The notes under the pieces: model-generated
The model's database searches: none
Told to the model about the DNA's origin: nothing
What the model saw: the letters and a program-made list of their open reading frames with translations, nothing else
Assembly (NCBI GenBank): GCA_036877525.1
Contig: JAZGTH010000001.1
Location: forward strand, 12,610,001-12,674,000
DNA: 64,000 nucleotides
From: Chromobotia macracanthus
Lineage: Eukaryota; Chordata; Actinopteri; Cypriniformes; Botiidae
Reading direction: 5' to 3'
Shown: positions 52,298 through 64,000 of the stretch, one piece after another
Position numbering within the stretch: the first letter of the stretch is position 1
Layout: every line of letters starts with the position of its first letter
Position numbers and translations under genes: made by a program

Positions 52298-52490
52298 CCC
52301 AGCTAACAATTTTATGTTGTAAGAAGTTTTTACGTATTACATACGTTACAACAGCATTCCAATAACAACTTAAGAATAATGTTTTTAACATATATGACAT
52401 AACATGATAAAATGTTGGTAACGTTACTGCAAGAACTTTTCCATAACTTTAAGAGAAGTTTTATAGAACACTGGCAATGTTCAGAGCACA
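52298..52490 (+). repeat. CCCAGCTAAC MITE-like element, copy 10 (right end lost)
   Basis: Starts CCCAGCTAACAATTTTATG and keeps GTAACGTTACTGCAAGAAC and GAACACTGGCAATGTTCAGA blocks, but no AGCTGGG terminus follows. Confidence 0.7.
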
Positions 52491-53059
52491 ATAGCATCTT
52501 ATTCAACATGACTGGATGTCTGTACGGCATTTGTCCACATATGTACATCCATACAATCGGAACAGGGGAATGCCCCTCACACATATCCTGTAATGATTAC
52601 AAATTAAAGCCAGAGGCAGCAATAATAAGAGTATATTACCAGACATCTTTACATAACAGAATTAGGCAGACACCGCCTGGGCTGCCCAGGCCCCCCACCC
52701 TGCTCCCATGTGTCTCTTCCCGGCTTCAGCCAATGGCGTCTAACTGACATCACATGGTAAAAGCACAGCTGATGGGGAGGGGCGGGATTAACCCTGCAGA
52801 CCAATGGCTCAGGACAGGGATAAGTGTTGTTTTTTTCTCTCTGTCACTCTTCCGTTCTTTCATCTTCATCTCTGCAGCCCTAGAGACAGCTGGCGATGAG
52901 TGGGAGGTGTATCCAAATCCTCATCACACTTTTGTCATCCAGCTTGATTTGAAAAAGACCCAATCACAGATGGGCTTTCACATTATTTAAGAGAAATGAC
53001 ATCACAATGTCCAGCATGTGTAGGAGAATGTTACTGAAAAGAAAAGGTACAATGCAACA

Positions 53060-53342
53060 AATTCTATAAACATTCTTGCAGTAACAGAATTCTTTTTTAA
53101 CATTATATGTCACATAGATATCAAAAACGTTATTCTTAAATTATTAGTGGACTGTTTTAAAATGCTACAGAATTTAAAAGTTTAAAATAACATTCTTAAA
53201 ACCGAGCAATAACATAAACACAATACCTAAAAAACTGGATGTTTTAAATGTTTCTAGAACATTCAAAATAACATTTTGAATATTTTTGTTACTTAATTGA
53301 AACATCGGGGAACCGTTCTTATGACCTAAAATTCTTAGCTGG
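53060..53342 (-). repeat. CCCAGCTAAC MITE-like element, copy 11
   Basis: Reverse orientation; ends CCTAAAATTCTTAGCTGG. It contains CATTCTTGCAGTAACAGAAT and AACCGAGCAATAACAT. It lies 99 bases inside the intron from the loop F/C exon donor at 53440. Confidence 0.7.
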
Positions 53343-53440
53343 TGATAATGCATGAGATGCAACAGGTGAGAAGATCAGATCCTTTGCACTGTGCATAAAA
53401 ATGACTGACAGAGGGGACTGGATCAGATAATGTGCTTTAC

Positions 53441-53584
53441 CTCTACTTGTGCTGATATCTTCAGTACCAGCTGTCTGGCCAATCAGGTGGTACTGGTTGA
53501 GACGTGACCCCTCCTCTGCCACGACCACAGACTTGGCTGGCCCTTGAGTCCACTTATATACCACTTCTGAGATAGGGTAGGCAT
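53441..53584 (-). CDS. gabra5: gabra5 exon encoding loops F and C of the ligand-binding domain
   Basis: A 144-base exon, the family's usual length here, with acceptor GCTCTTCCAG and donor AGAG|GTAAAG. It reads (Y)AYPISEVVYKWTQGPAKSV, then VVAEEGSRLNQYHLIGQT, then AGTEDISTSRG. The SVVVAE.GSRLNQYHL.GQT stretch and the GTE.ISTS motif match mammalian alpha5 and differ clearly from the alpha1 equivalent. The segment forms loop F and the start of loop C, near the GABA and benzodiazepine sites. The usual Thr of STGEY is Arg here (codon AGA). Confidence 0.96.
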
Positions 53585-54777
53585 CTGGAAGAGCAAGCAG
53601 AGGGAAACACTAACTGCCAGCATCTTTAGATTATGCACAAATAGGAAAGATGCCAACATGCCAAGTCTAAGAAGACCAAAATATCTGGGCTATGCTGTCC
53701 ACATAATTAGTTCAAATTGAATGTAATCTCTTTAGAAACACCTTTGGGTAAGGTTGCATTAAGGTTACTCATTCCTGTACATTTATTGAGTTATTTGGAT
53801 GCAGACAAACTGTAATTTCTGAGTAAGGACATACAGCAGGTCTCCACCATCAATCATGGTGAAATATCTGTTTTTTTTTAATCAACAGCAAGCATGCTTG
53901 TCTGCCTCTGTAAAGTTAGTTCTGGGGTAATAAATTCAATCATCTGCACCTGTGTGGAATAACAGGATCAGAACAAGTGAAAAAGAGCTTTTCACAGACA
54001 CCTGTACATCACTTAAAGACAACAAGATGGGGCACTTCAACAAAGTGATGTGTGCTGAACTGATGCCAAGCTCCTGTATATGCTACACATGAAGTGATTG
54101 TTCCCTAGTATTGTTTCTCCTTTACAAAATAACACAAAAGAGCCACTGAATCAACATGCTGCAAAAAATATTTGCAGCATTGTGTTATACAAACATCTTT
54201 TTTCCATCCAAAAACATTTTGGTCATTCAACTTTTGCAGCTGAGTTTTTTTGCTTTTTTTGTTTGTTTTCTTTTTTGTTACTGTCCTCTAAAATGCTGTC
54301 ATCAAAAACAAGTGCAATTTGATTCATTAATGCAATGGCTTATTAATAAACTGATAAAGCAGGTTGTAACTATGGTGGCACTTTTAGGCAACAATTAAAC
54401 TTAATTTTTCAATTTTAATAGTTAAAATATTTTTATAGCGAAATCTATTATTATTTTTTATTTTACTGCAGCATGTAAGCTACATATGCAGCAGAGAACA
54501 AACACAACATGAAACATAAATTCATATAAAACACCTGCAGTTCTACATTCACTTTCTCATCACTTTTTTCTTTCAGCCCCTCCCGCTATAGTGATATCTA
54601 ATCTTGAAGCAAAACAATAATCCTGCCACTCTCATGCTGGATGTCTCCAACGCAATTAAGATTGACTCCGGCCATCTAGACTGTGGGATTATTCTGCCCA
54701 CAGTCTACACACACACGCAGTCCACAAAGACACACATATCCTTAGAATACCCCCCACTCCTCTACATTCTCAGTCTA

Positions 54778-55067
54778 CCCAGCTAACAGAAAATGCTTTC
54801 AAAACATTGGCTAACATTTTCTGAAAGTTAGCTAAAACATTCTTACACTAATGTTACTAGAATGTGTTTTTAACATTATATATAAAGTTACTCTTAAGTT
54901 GTTAATGGAACATTTTAAAAAGTTACAGATAAAATGTTTAAACAACATTCTTATAAATACAATATCCAAAAACATTCCTAGAACATTTAAAATAACATTT
55001 TTGACGCTTTTGTTACTTAATGGAAATGTTAGGGAAACATTCTTACAACTCAAAACTACTAGCTGGG
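54778..55067 (-). repeat. CCCAGCTAAC MITE-like element, copy 12
   Basis: Both termini are intact: CCCAGCTAACAGAAAATGC at the left and ACTACTAGCTGGG at the right, flanked by TA on both sides (TCTA before, TAAC after). Confidence 0.8.
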
Positions 55068-58029
55068 TAACCACCTCTGTTCATCTCCTCTTTCCACGTG
55101 GCAAAATCAGATACACTCGTCATCTACATTGCTACAATTCTCTTCAAATCATGACATACACACACTTATCAACAGCTGCTTCCCATCTAAAAATCTATTT
55201 TTAGAAACCACTACAACACAGTTCAGTAATAGTGAAAGCTGTAATCAGGGAGATGTATACCGCTGCAGAAAATGTTACTAAAAATAGACCAGATTCCTCT
55301 GAACAGTCCAACCATGCCCAACAGTCCAAATGACATTTGGCATGCTGAAACAATGTAATGTATTACATAAGGCACACCTGAGGTAGGCAGCTGCTAGGCC
55401 ACTCGTAGACACTTCTCAAAATGGACCATCCACTTGAGGATGATCCATTTGCACATTATCTGTTAATTCTCTGTAGTGCATCAGTCATAGAAGATTGTAC
55501 AGCTAATGCTGCGCCAGGGAACAGAGAGCATATTTACTGCAATATATTGTATATACAAATATCAGCCAGGGCAAACTACAGTATTTTCATAAGAAATTTA
55601 CATATTATATAAGGAACATAATTACATATTTAGGGACGGTTGACTCAAAGTTTTAAGGATCAGTTAAATAATGATGAATCTACTCAATGATCATCCTTTT
55701 TATTTTTGATATTTTTTCAGCATTTTATAATAAGTTTAAAAATTTGTCTAGTTTGTAGTCTATTAGAAAGTATTTTGCAGTCTTTATAAATTGTTACAAT
55801 GCTGACACATTGAAACCTGACATTTTGGGTTCAGTGGAGAAATTAACATTCGTTACATACATAAATTCAAAAACTCAAAACAAGCCATGAAAACTGTTGC
55901 CTTGCGGTTTTACCATTCTATTAACATCTTAGTGTTTTTACTGTGCAGAACAGCATCAGCCTCCTTGAAATGGTGGTTAATGATATAACAGAATTTCTCA
56001 TTGCATAACCGTTTTCCCCGGATACTTTCATGTGTGTGTTTTGCTAATGCTGGAGAGAAAGACGTCTTGTTCTGATAAACAATTACTGCAGCACAATCCA
56101 TTTCATATTTCAGCCTGTTCCCAGCCATTACACAAATCAAGCGCATATCCAAACTCTTATCATGCTTGTCGTTCGTGTTGTCTGTTTTCCCCACACAAAA
56201 GCATATCTTTTGATGAACAAAGCACACTTTCGCTGTATTCTCTGAAGTGATAGATTTCATAGGTAGCCCAGCCGTCTTTACTTTTGTGTATTTATAAAAC
56301 AAACCTCTGCAAACTGTGTGTGACATTTACTTCTGTAAAGGAAACCTGAATGGATAATGAGTGAAACCTGTGTCGCTTCTCATTTGGTTCATAAATGTTG
56401 TTTGTGGATTACAGCACAACTCCCTTGAATCTCTTCATTATTCTTTTTTCTGGGTTTCTGGGTTACACATCAAAAGATGTTAGTTCTCTCAAGGCAAGCA
56501 TCTAAAGAGCTTTAGCTGGAGGTGAGAGACAACAACCAATGGAGCTAATGAATGTGAAGACAATATTGGTGCTATGGATTGTAAGTGGAACTAACTGTAC
56601 TGAATTTAATGGACATGATCTGATCTTAGATACGTTCTACCATCAAAAGATAAAAATAAAAAAACATTGATTTTGTCTAAAGCCTGTTACAAAGAAATAA
56701 ATGAAGACAAGCAACTTAAGTGCAAGTAGGGGAAGTGATGGTAAAAAAAAATGATGTGTAATGTGTTGTCAAGTCAAAAAAAGGTCCTGTGGGAGATGAC
56801 ATGAACATTATGGAAACACTGTTTGATAAACCGAAGGAAGTGACAAGGTTTTGCTAACAAAGGACAGCGTATTTGTCATAGGTTAAGGGTTGAAGCTTGA
56901 GGGAAACAAATGTAGCCCTTCATTAAGACAGGGTCACCACAGCCCAGAGAGTGAATAGTATGTACAATCGCCTCCTTACACATGGCTGAGACTCATTCTA
57001 GTGAAATGAAATTGTTCAGCATGACTTGACAGAATGTGTGTGTGGTTCATTTATGTATGTGGTCAAGAATTTGGTTGCTTATAATTGACGTTTTCCATCT
57101 CAACTCCATTAATTTGCTTCAACTATTAAATGATTTAATTGCTTTTGACCCTCCATTGCTTATGCCTTTTTAAAAACACATACCATTAGGCAGCACTTAA
57201 AGACAGCCATTTGTGGGAACTATGTGGAAATCTAAATTTTAAAAAATCTCAGATTCTTAAATTTACTTTAATTTGCCTCTAACATTCATTTCTTCTTTTA
57301 AGGAATAAAAACAATTCTGCCCCTAGCCTGCAGCAGAGGCCTTAAAGTAAATTTAAGCTTTGATGATCATTTTACCATCCAAAGACTCTAAATGACTTTA
57401 CTTTTGGTAAAAGTCCCATCTGGATTTCATTCACAAATAAATTAGGCATTAAGTGTTCTCTTTAGGGTTTTTCTCCATAATTTCTTGATAAACGACTCAG
57501 TGCCCAGCTATGACATTATTGTGTCTTTACTAAACAGCCTTTGCTGGTGCTCACATGTTAGTGTAAACTTCAGCAGTGCTAGAGGAAACTTTTCACATAA
57601 TAACCAAGGATTCAGGACCTCTCTACATTTTACCTCCAGAATGTCAGCATGAGAAAAAATGAGAAAAGTCATATAAACTTCTCTTATATAAATAAAATAA
57701 CACTCCCTCCGTGCCTATAAACACCCACACAGTTCTGTTTTCAGATAGTCCTTAAAGCCCATCTCTCTTAACACTGAGATTATAAGGCTTGTGCAGTCCT
57801 TAGGTGCATCCAATACTCAATACTGATTCCAGCTACAGACAACAGTTGACCTTACACCTTAAAATGTTTTAAAAACTGATGATTTCAATAAGAAAACAAC
57901 TTTAAAAAAACTGGTTGTTTTAATGCCAATTTGTGGTTTTTTTTTTTGTTGTCGAACAATTACACATTTTTTCTACAGTTTAAAAGGATATGCATCTTCT
58001 TGTGCTGCACGCATGAGAGAAATTCACAG

Positions 58030-58092
58030 GTTTGAAATGAAATGAGGGCAAGCAAACAGTAACAATTTTTTTTGGGTGAACTGTCCCTTTAA
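58030..58092 (-). repeat. GTTCACCC-family terminal fragment
   Basis: AAATGAAATGAGGGCAAGCA followed by TTTTGGGTGAACTGTCCCTT and TAA: the right terminus of the family without its partner end. Confidence 0.65.
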
Positions 58093-58979
58093 GTATATCT
58101 TTACACCTTATAGTGTAGACCTGCCTGATATTAAATCTTGCATTGCTGACCACACATTTCAGCAGCAGAACAAGATGAAATGCCTCAACTTATTTCTCTC
58201 TCAAAACTCTCCAAGAAAAGATACTGTGGATTATTCTGGACGTAAATATGATTCACCTCTGGAGACCTTTACAAGGCTGAATCATTCCACAGTAATCTTT
58301 GGTCTATATAATCTTTTGAGGTGAATGTGGGATGAAGAGCCCCAGAAGCCATAATGCAGTATGGAAGGTGTTATATATACTGCACATCGGAAATAACTGT
58401 CATAAAAACCATGACATGGCAAAAAGTGGTTGGCAAAGAAAAAGAGAGAAGGACAGAGAGAGAATGGAGAGAAACAGACTGATTCAAAACTGGCCACAGA
58501 ACTGGAAAGATAAACATCTAAGTACAATCAACATCACTTTAATCAATGAGATATACTCAGAGCTATTCAGTATGTTTTTCCCACATGCATTTTCTAACGA
58601 AATGTTATTTTTTTTATAAACGAATGTGTCAACACTGTGACATTAAAACTTAAAAACTGTACCAACTTAAAAGATACATACTCAAGAATTTGTAAGTGAG
58701 ACTAGGAGTGAGAAAGACAGACAAAAACACAAAAAAGTTGCACAAAAAAAAAATAGGAGAAAGATCATAGCAACCTCAATAATCAAGGAGTACTGTAGGC
58801 ATTACAACAACTCTATAAGCATTCCTTGTCCCATCTGTTATCCTTGTGTATGTTCTTAAATTTGTTTACAGTTCCTATAGTTTTCAGTAATATTCCTCTC
58901 ATAGTTTGCACAACTTTATTAATATTCTTAATATAAATATTTTCTATTTTTATCATTCTTATTATTGTTTTAACTTTCT

Positions 58980-59062
58980 GTTAAGCTCCAGTACACCAAG
59001 TTAAATTCCTGGTACATGTAAACCCATGCTGGTTGGCAATAAAGTTGATTCTGATTGGCTAG
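58980..59062 (+). repeat. Retroposon 3' tail
   Basis: GTTAAATTCCTGGTACATGT then GGCAATAAAGTTGATTCTGA, resembling the 3' tails of fish LINE elements that end in GATTCTGATT repeats. Confidence 0.5.
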
Positions 59063-62023
59063 TGCAAGGCTACAATAGAACATAGTGACACAGCAATGGC
59101 ATTTCACAGCATTATCAATTTTCTATGAATGGTTTAATTACATCCACCAAATTTAGTGATCCTCCATTAAAGCGTTCACACTCTTTAATTCAAATCAAAT
59201 CAATCAAATGGATACCAGTGTAACTGCATTGTGCCTCTAATGCAAAGGAATGCATCACCACCTTCAGTAAGTAAGGTACAAAGGCATGAGTTGCACGTAA
59301 TGTACATTGTGTCTAACCACTATTAAACCGATTGTATGTGTCTTTTTGTAGAGCACAATATTCTGTAAAAAAAGAAGTCTGTGTTAACATAACACACACA
59401 ATAGCTTCACAATTGCTTTGAACAGTTGCCCTGTTTTCTTTCTGAAGCATTTTGGTTGAGATGACGGTAAAAATCAGTCTGTCGCTGTTATCCAACAAGC
59501 CAAACAAAAGCTGCTAAGTGCTGACACAATTTATATAACCCTTTACATAACGGAGCGCAATACTTTAAAGTAAACACATTTGTTGTCTGATTTACAAGTA
59601 TAATCACTAATTCTCTCTTTTCTACAAATAGAGTAACACTCTCACAAAAGAATCCAAAGTGGATAGTGTTAAACAATTGTGTGATCTCTGTCTGAGACCT
59701 GTGATGAAGGCTACATATTCAATTATCACCTAATAACGAATTTAAATATATGAAGATAGCTTACAGGGGGTATTAATTCTTAAGTAATGTAAGATCAGGT
59801 GAAATGCAAAATTCAAAAATTATGAATTAAAATGCCGGTGAGAAGTGATAAGAAAACCCTTTTCTTCTATGCAGAGTAATTTATTTTTTTAATGCTATAA
59901 TATATATTCAAGAAAGTAATACTTAGGAATTAAGTAGTTCTTGTTTATATAATAAATGAGAAATTTTATGATGCATGTAAATTCAAAAAGAGAAAAAAAT
60001 CAAATCAAAGTAAATGCTGTTGTACATACTATTGTGCATCAAAAGTGAAATAAAATAGATTACCAACAACAAAGCAGGAATTGGCAGGAATCATGGAGTA
60101 CTTAAGGCAGCCTCCACAACTGAACATAACAGAACTTTTGAACTACAAAGCCTTCATCGCAAATATCGAAAAAATACTTCAGCGTACTAGCCAGCTACAT
60201 ACAAGAACAGGGCTGTTTTCTCTGTGCAGGTTTTAAGACAGCTGGGTATTGTAAATTGGTGCAGTGTGGCTGTTTTAAAATGAGTTTTACCAGATTCAGA
60301 TCAAATCAGGTAGACTATTACAATTTTACTTTTAGTACAATTATATCAATATTGTACTTCTACTGACATTCAAATGCAACTTCATACAATTTCATACAAG
60401 AAAATTATGGGAGGAAAAAGCTATGAGGTCTCCAAAACAAAGATCTTAAAACCTCAGACTGATTTTTCTTCTGCAGCTCCAGAAATACAATCGATCAAAT
60501 ATTCAGCCTCATAGACATGCATCATTCTGAAACATCGGTGACACCCTCATAAGCTCTGTTTGTCTCTCTCTGTCTAATAGTTTCTGCAGTATCCTTCAAT
60601 CTACAACAAAAAAACGCTACAGGCTCTTCATGTACTGCCCTATATTATAATGAGCAACAAATTAAATAAGTCTAAGATCACTGCAGGTCATTCTTCCCTT
60701 CTTAAAACCAAAGCGTACGTGAGTGTGGGAGACATGAGGGAGGAGTTGAAACAGGACACCTTTCTCCTAATCCAGTCCTCAAGTCACCCTCCTCTCTCTG
60801 CAGGCATCAGGTGATAATCTTAATCCTGCTCTTGAACAGGATTCTGTGATAATGAGACTAAACTGGACATGGTATGTGTTCAGACATAGACTTTAAAAAG
60901 CCGTGACATGAAGTTACCTTAATGATCTATTTCTACCTGATCTGACCTTTTAAAATGACTTGTGTTTGTGTAACCTGATGTAGTCGGGTTGATTCAGTCA
61001 TACTAAATAACCTTTGAGATTTAAATAACTCTGGTTAATTTAGATGCCATCACATCAAGTGCACTTTTAGACTGTCTGACAAAACAACTTTACAGTGTAT
61101 AAAAACAGTTCATTAGAAAGTGAACTAATATTTCAAGTCTAACGTTACTGCTCAATACTGGACTAGATTGCTAGATATAAATATTATACAAATATTTATA
61201 ACACTATTTAAAAAATTATATTATTCAAACTTTTTATATTTTAGACTATAGTTCATTTTTTCACATTATTTTTTTTTCATGCAGAAAGTCTGTGAGAAGA
61301 CAAATATTGCAGTGTGAACATTATTTAAACAAAGAAATCACATTAGATCAGTTTTAAACTCAAATACACTACATATATAAGCACAATATTATTATATTGC
61401 ATCTCAGATATCAACATAATATATGCTGATTACCATCCCTGGTACAATATGTCAAGCTAATACATTAATGTTTACTATATTTCAACATATTGAAAACATG
61501 TTGTTTAAAAGTGAGATAAAATTGGAGGCTACACTGTACAGAAAAACATCATATACAGCGAAAAGAAAGACAGAGAGGAAGACAAAGTCTAAGAAGACAA
61601 AAAGAAGTTTTGAACATAATAGAAGATGAATCTCCCATCATCCCTTTTAATGTGAATCTCTCATGACAAACACAAGATGAATCTCTATTACTGTTTCTGT
61701 GAATAACTGTTCTGCTACCTTTTCATCCTTGCTGGAAATCCTTTCTGTGCTAAACTGGTGTTTAGAAAATTGTGGATACCTCTGAAAGTATGGTACATAT
61801 ACACTAATATTTTAGCATACAACCCGATTTTTCAAAATTAGAATCGTTTTCTTCACGTAGTGCAGGTGTAATTCTGAACAACCAATATTTTCAATATGAA
61901 TAAACTGAATAAAAGATGGATGATGTATTCCTGAATTTTGTTTTTACCTTGTTATCTTATCATTATTTTATCTCATTACAATGGCAAATAAACATATCAA
62001 GGGTGGGAAATGAGATTTGTTCA

Positions 62024-62158
<135 letters not shown>

Positions 62159-62558
62159 TTAAATCTAGAATTAAATCTAGATGAGAACATCTTATCTAGA
62201 ACCAACTAATGTCAAACAGTTATTCTTGTCTTATACTGGTAATCCACCAAATATACTGTAGCTATTATCTTGAATACCTAATGCACACAAATAGTTAGAC
62301 TGAACTTGTGTGTACGAATGTCCTCTTAAATTCATTTATAGAACAAGGGTGCCATTATGTGCTGAAAGTCGGGACACTGCCAGAGTTAGAAGTAAATCAC
62401 TTCTAATTCTGGCTTTGCTTATAACCACACACACTCTTCATTCTTAAACACACACATATATAAACATAGGCCATTTTCTATTTATCTATTTTTACCAAAT
62501 GTTATTTACTTTTTAATTCAATGACTGCATGGAATGTAAATGATCTATTTTAGGCTGA

Positions 62559-62574
62559 CAGTGCCATCTGCTGA
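62559..62574 (-). promoter_or_regulatory. CTCF-like motif 1
   Basis: The minus strand reads TCAGCAGATGGCACTG, a good match to the CTCF core (CCASYAGRKGGCRS-type) except for the first base. It is 47 bases from the SINE at 62606-62722. Confidence 0.45.
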
Positions 62575-62605
62575 AATATTTGGGAACTGCAATATAAAAT
62601 ATATA

Positions 62606-62722
62606 CGCAAAGGTTCTGGATTCGATTCTCAGGAAACACATGTACTGATATACCTTTAATACCTTGAATGTCCTGTACGTAGCTTTGGATAAAAGCGCCT
62701 GCTAAATTCATAAACGTAAATA
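62606..62722 (+). repeat. tRNA-derived SINE with GGATAAAAGC tail
   Basis: B-box region GGTTCTGGATTCGATTCTC, then a short body and GTAGCTTTGGATAAAAGCGC with CTGCTAAATTCATAAACGTA. The A box is degraded, so the 5' limit is approximate. Confidence 0.65.
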
Positions 62723-62927
62723 AAAACTATTATGACTACTACAGCAACATACAATGTAGTTTCCAATTATTCTTTATAAAAGCAACGTCATAGACTCATA
62801 AATTACTGAAGACATGCACAAACATTTGTACAACAGAAAATATTATTTCATTTAATTACGAGAGTGTGAATCAGTGGTCTGTAATATAGAGAATGCTGCA
62901 GTGACTGCAGTGTGAAGAGCTATCCTA

Positions 62928-62943
62928 CAGCGCCCTCTAGTGG
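62928..62943 (-). promoter_or_regulatory. CTCF-like motif 2
   Basis: The minus strand reads CCACTAGAGGGCGCTG, a full match to the common vertebrate CTCF core CCACYAGRKGGCGCTG. Same orientation as motif 1 and 354 bases from it. The protein and motif are conserved in vertebrates; binding here is inference. Confidence 0.6.
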
Positions 62944-63337
62944 GCAACCAGTACTGTATACTGTTTATTGTTCATCTGTGGACCATCCAAAAGGTTGCTG
63001 GTTGTGCTGTGCGGATTTGTGCTAACCACACTGCAGAAATCTTAAATGTCTGACTGCACTGGCCTCTTGCTGCATTCATTTTTAATCAACGCTTTAATCT
63101 GCTGCTAAAGCAAAAGTCATTAAGTGAGGCCATTTAGCAAAGCAACTGTAGGAGGCCGGCATTACCATAATAGCTACCTTATTATGCCACACTGTACCCA
63201 TTACACCTTTGCCCTCAAAGTCCCTGTTTTCTGTTCGGTGCTTTGGCGTAATCAATGCAATAAAACGCAAGCATTGACCCTCAGATGACAGGGTAAGGGC
63301 TTAATATTGCCACAGTGTCTGAACTGTTTAAAACATT

Positions 63338-63495
63338 AGCTAACAATTTTAGCTTTTAATAACGTTTCCATAATGTTTCCATTAAGTAACAAAAATGTAA
63401 AAAATGTTATTTGGAATTGCATTTTTTTATATAATATATAATTTATATATTAAAAAGCTTTCAACTAACATTGACAACATCCCCGTTACCTGGGG
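63338..63495 (+). repeat. CCCAGCTAAC MITE-like element, copy 13 (degraded)
   Basis: Starts AGCTAACAATTTTAGCTTTT with GTTTCCATTAAGTAACAAAA, and ends near CCCGTTACCTGGGG, about 158 bp. Confidence 0.6.
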
Positions 63496-64000
63496 AGGCG
63501 GAGGCCAGAGTTGAAGGGCCCAGAGCAGAAGGGCCCGTGTGCGCATCTCTGACTGGAAACCCTGTGAGAATGTAATTAATGGGGTGAGACACGTGAGGCG
63601 CTGTTCGCTCACTTAATCAGCGCGGGGCCTTCATCTCTGACAGCTCAATGATGAGTTGCTGTATTGGAAAAATGAAAGACTGTCCTCTAAACTCAACCCC
63701 TATTCTCCCAGCTCACACAGCTTTATCAAATCCAGCCATATGGGAGGTGAAGGGCTCATGGTGTACTTCCTGAACACAGTTAGTGCTGAGGTCAGCGTTG
63801 CTGTATGAGGAGAAATGATGTGGCGTCTGGGTCTTGACAAACTGCGAGTGTTCAGAGTTTCATCCTGACTGTGAGCTTTGTTTGGTCTATGATAGTCCAT
63901 TAAAACTACTTCCTGTGCTTCTGATGGCTGTCTTCCATCTTTTCGAGAGACGGATTCTGTATTTCTATAGTGATTAGTTCTATGCTAAAGCAGTGGCAAA

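Larger units (their letters stand above)
50133..53440 (-). other. gabra5: gabra5 intron between the loop F/C exon and the M1 exon
   Basis: 3.3 kb intron, donor AGAG|GTAAAG (weaker than the others) and acceptor CTCTGCAG. It holds a (GA)n tract at 50297-50366, two MITE-like copies (52298, 53060) and several open frames without family resemblance, such as 52026-52259, judged chance. Confidence 0.9.

Noticed and set aside
55910..56326. 138-codon open frame in a gabra5 intron
   Set aside because: No family motif, no repeat or transposase resemblance; consistent with chance in this amount of DNA.

Overview
The window is vertebrate nuclear DNA, almost certainly from a ray-finned fish and probably a cyprinid or close relative. 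The evidence is short vertebrate-type exons with GT/AG splice sites set in large AT-rich introns, microsatellites, tRNA-derived SINEs ending in the fish-typical GGATAAAAGC tail, and several dense families of short inverted-repeat DNA elements. There is no operon structure, no CRISPR and no prokaryotic gene layout.

Two genes can be recognised. Both are on the minus strand, both are incomplete in the window, and both encode GABA-A receptor subunits (pentameric Cys-loop chloride channels). The upstream gene is gabra5 (alpha5), represented by its last five coding exons between 62132 and 45623. These run from the Cys-loop through loops F and C, M1 to M4 and the stop codon; the signal peptide and most of the ligand-binding domain lie beyond 64000. 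About 4.5 kb further on is gabrg3 (gamma3), represented by its first three coding exons at 41117-41065, 40280-40132 and 18833-18766; the rest lies below position 1. The head-to-tail order alpha5 then gamma3 on one strand is that of the human 15q11-q13 cluster (GABRB3-GABRA5-GABRG3), which supports both subunit names.

Region by region on the plus strand: 1-18765 is gabrg3 intron 3, 18766-18833 exon 3, 18834-40131 the 21 kb intron 2, 40132-40280 exon 2, 40281-41064 intron 1, and 41065-41117 the signal-peptide exon. The block 41118-45622 holds the gabrg3 5' region, including a CpG-rich segment near 41520-41815 with a palindromic homeodomain-type site, and the gabra5 3' UTR. Positions 45623-62132 hold five gabra5 exons, and 62133-64000 is intron.

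The most useful non-coding observations are: a near-consensus RE1/NRSE (REST site) at 40067-40087, just inside gabrg3 intron 2; two CTCF-like motifs in the same orientation at 62559-62574 and 62928-62943 in a gabra5 intron; (CT)n tracts next to three receptor exons, one forming the polypyrimidine tract of an acceptor site; a 463-base, almost pure purine tract at 21626-22088; and at least 13 copies of one 200-310 bp terminal-inverted-repeat element (ends CCCAGCTAAC). The visible alpha5 protein has Arg and Gln where the usual loop C STGEY motif has Thr and Glu. I found no new multi-gene system; the interest here is regulatory and evolutionary.
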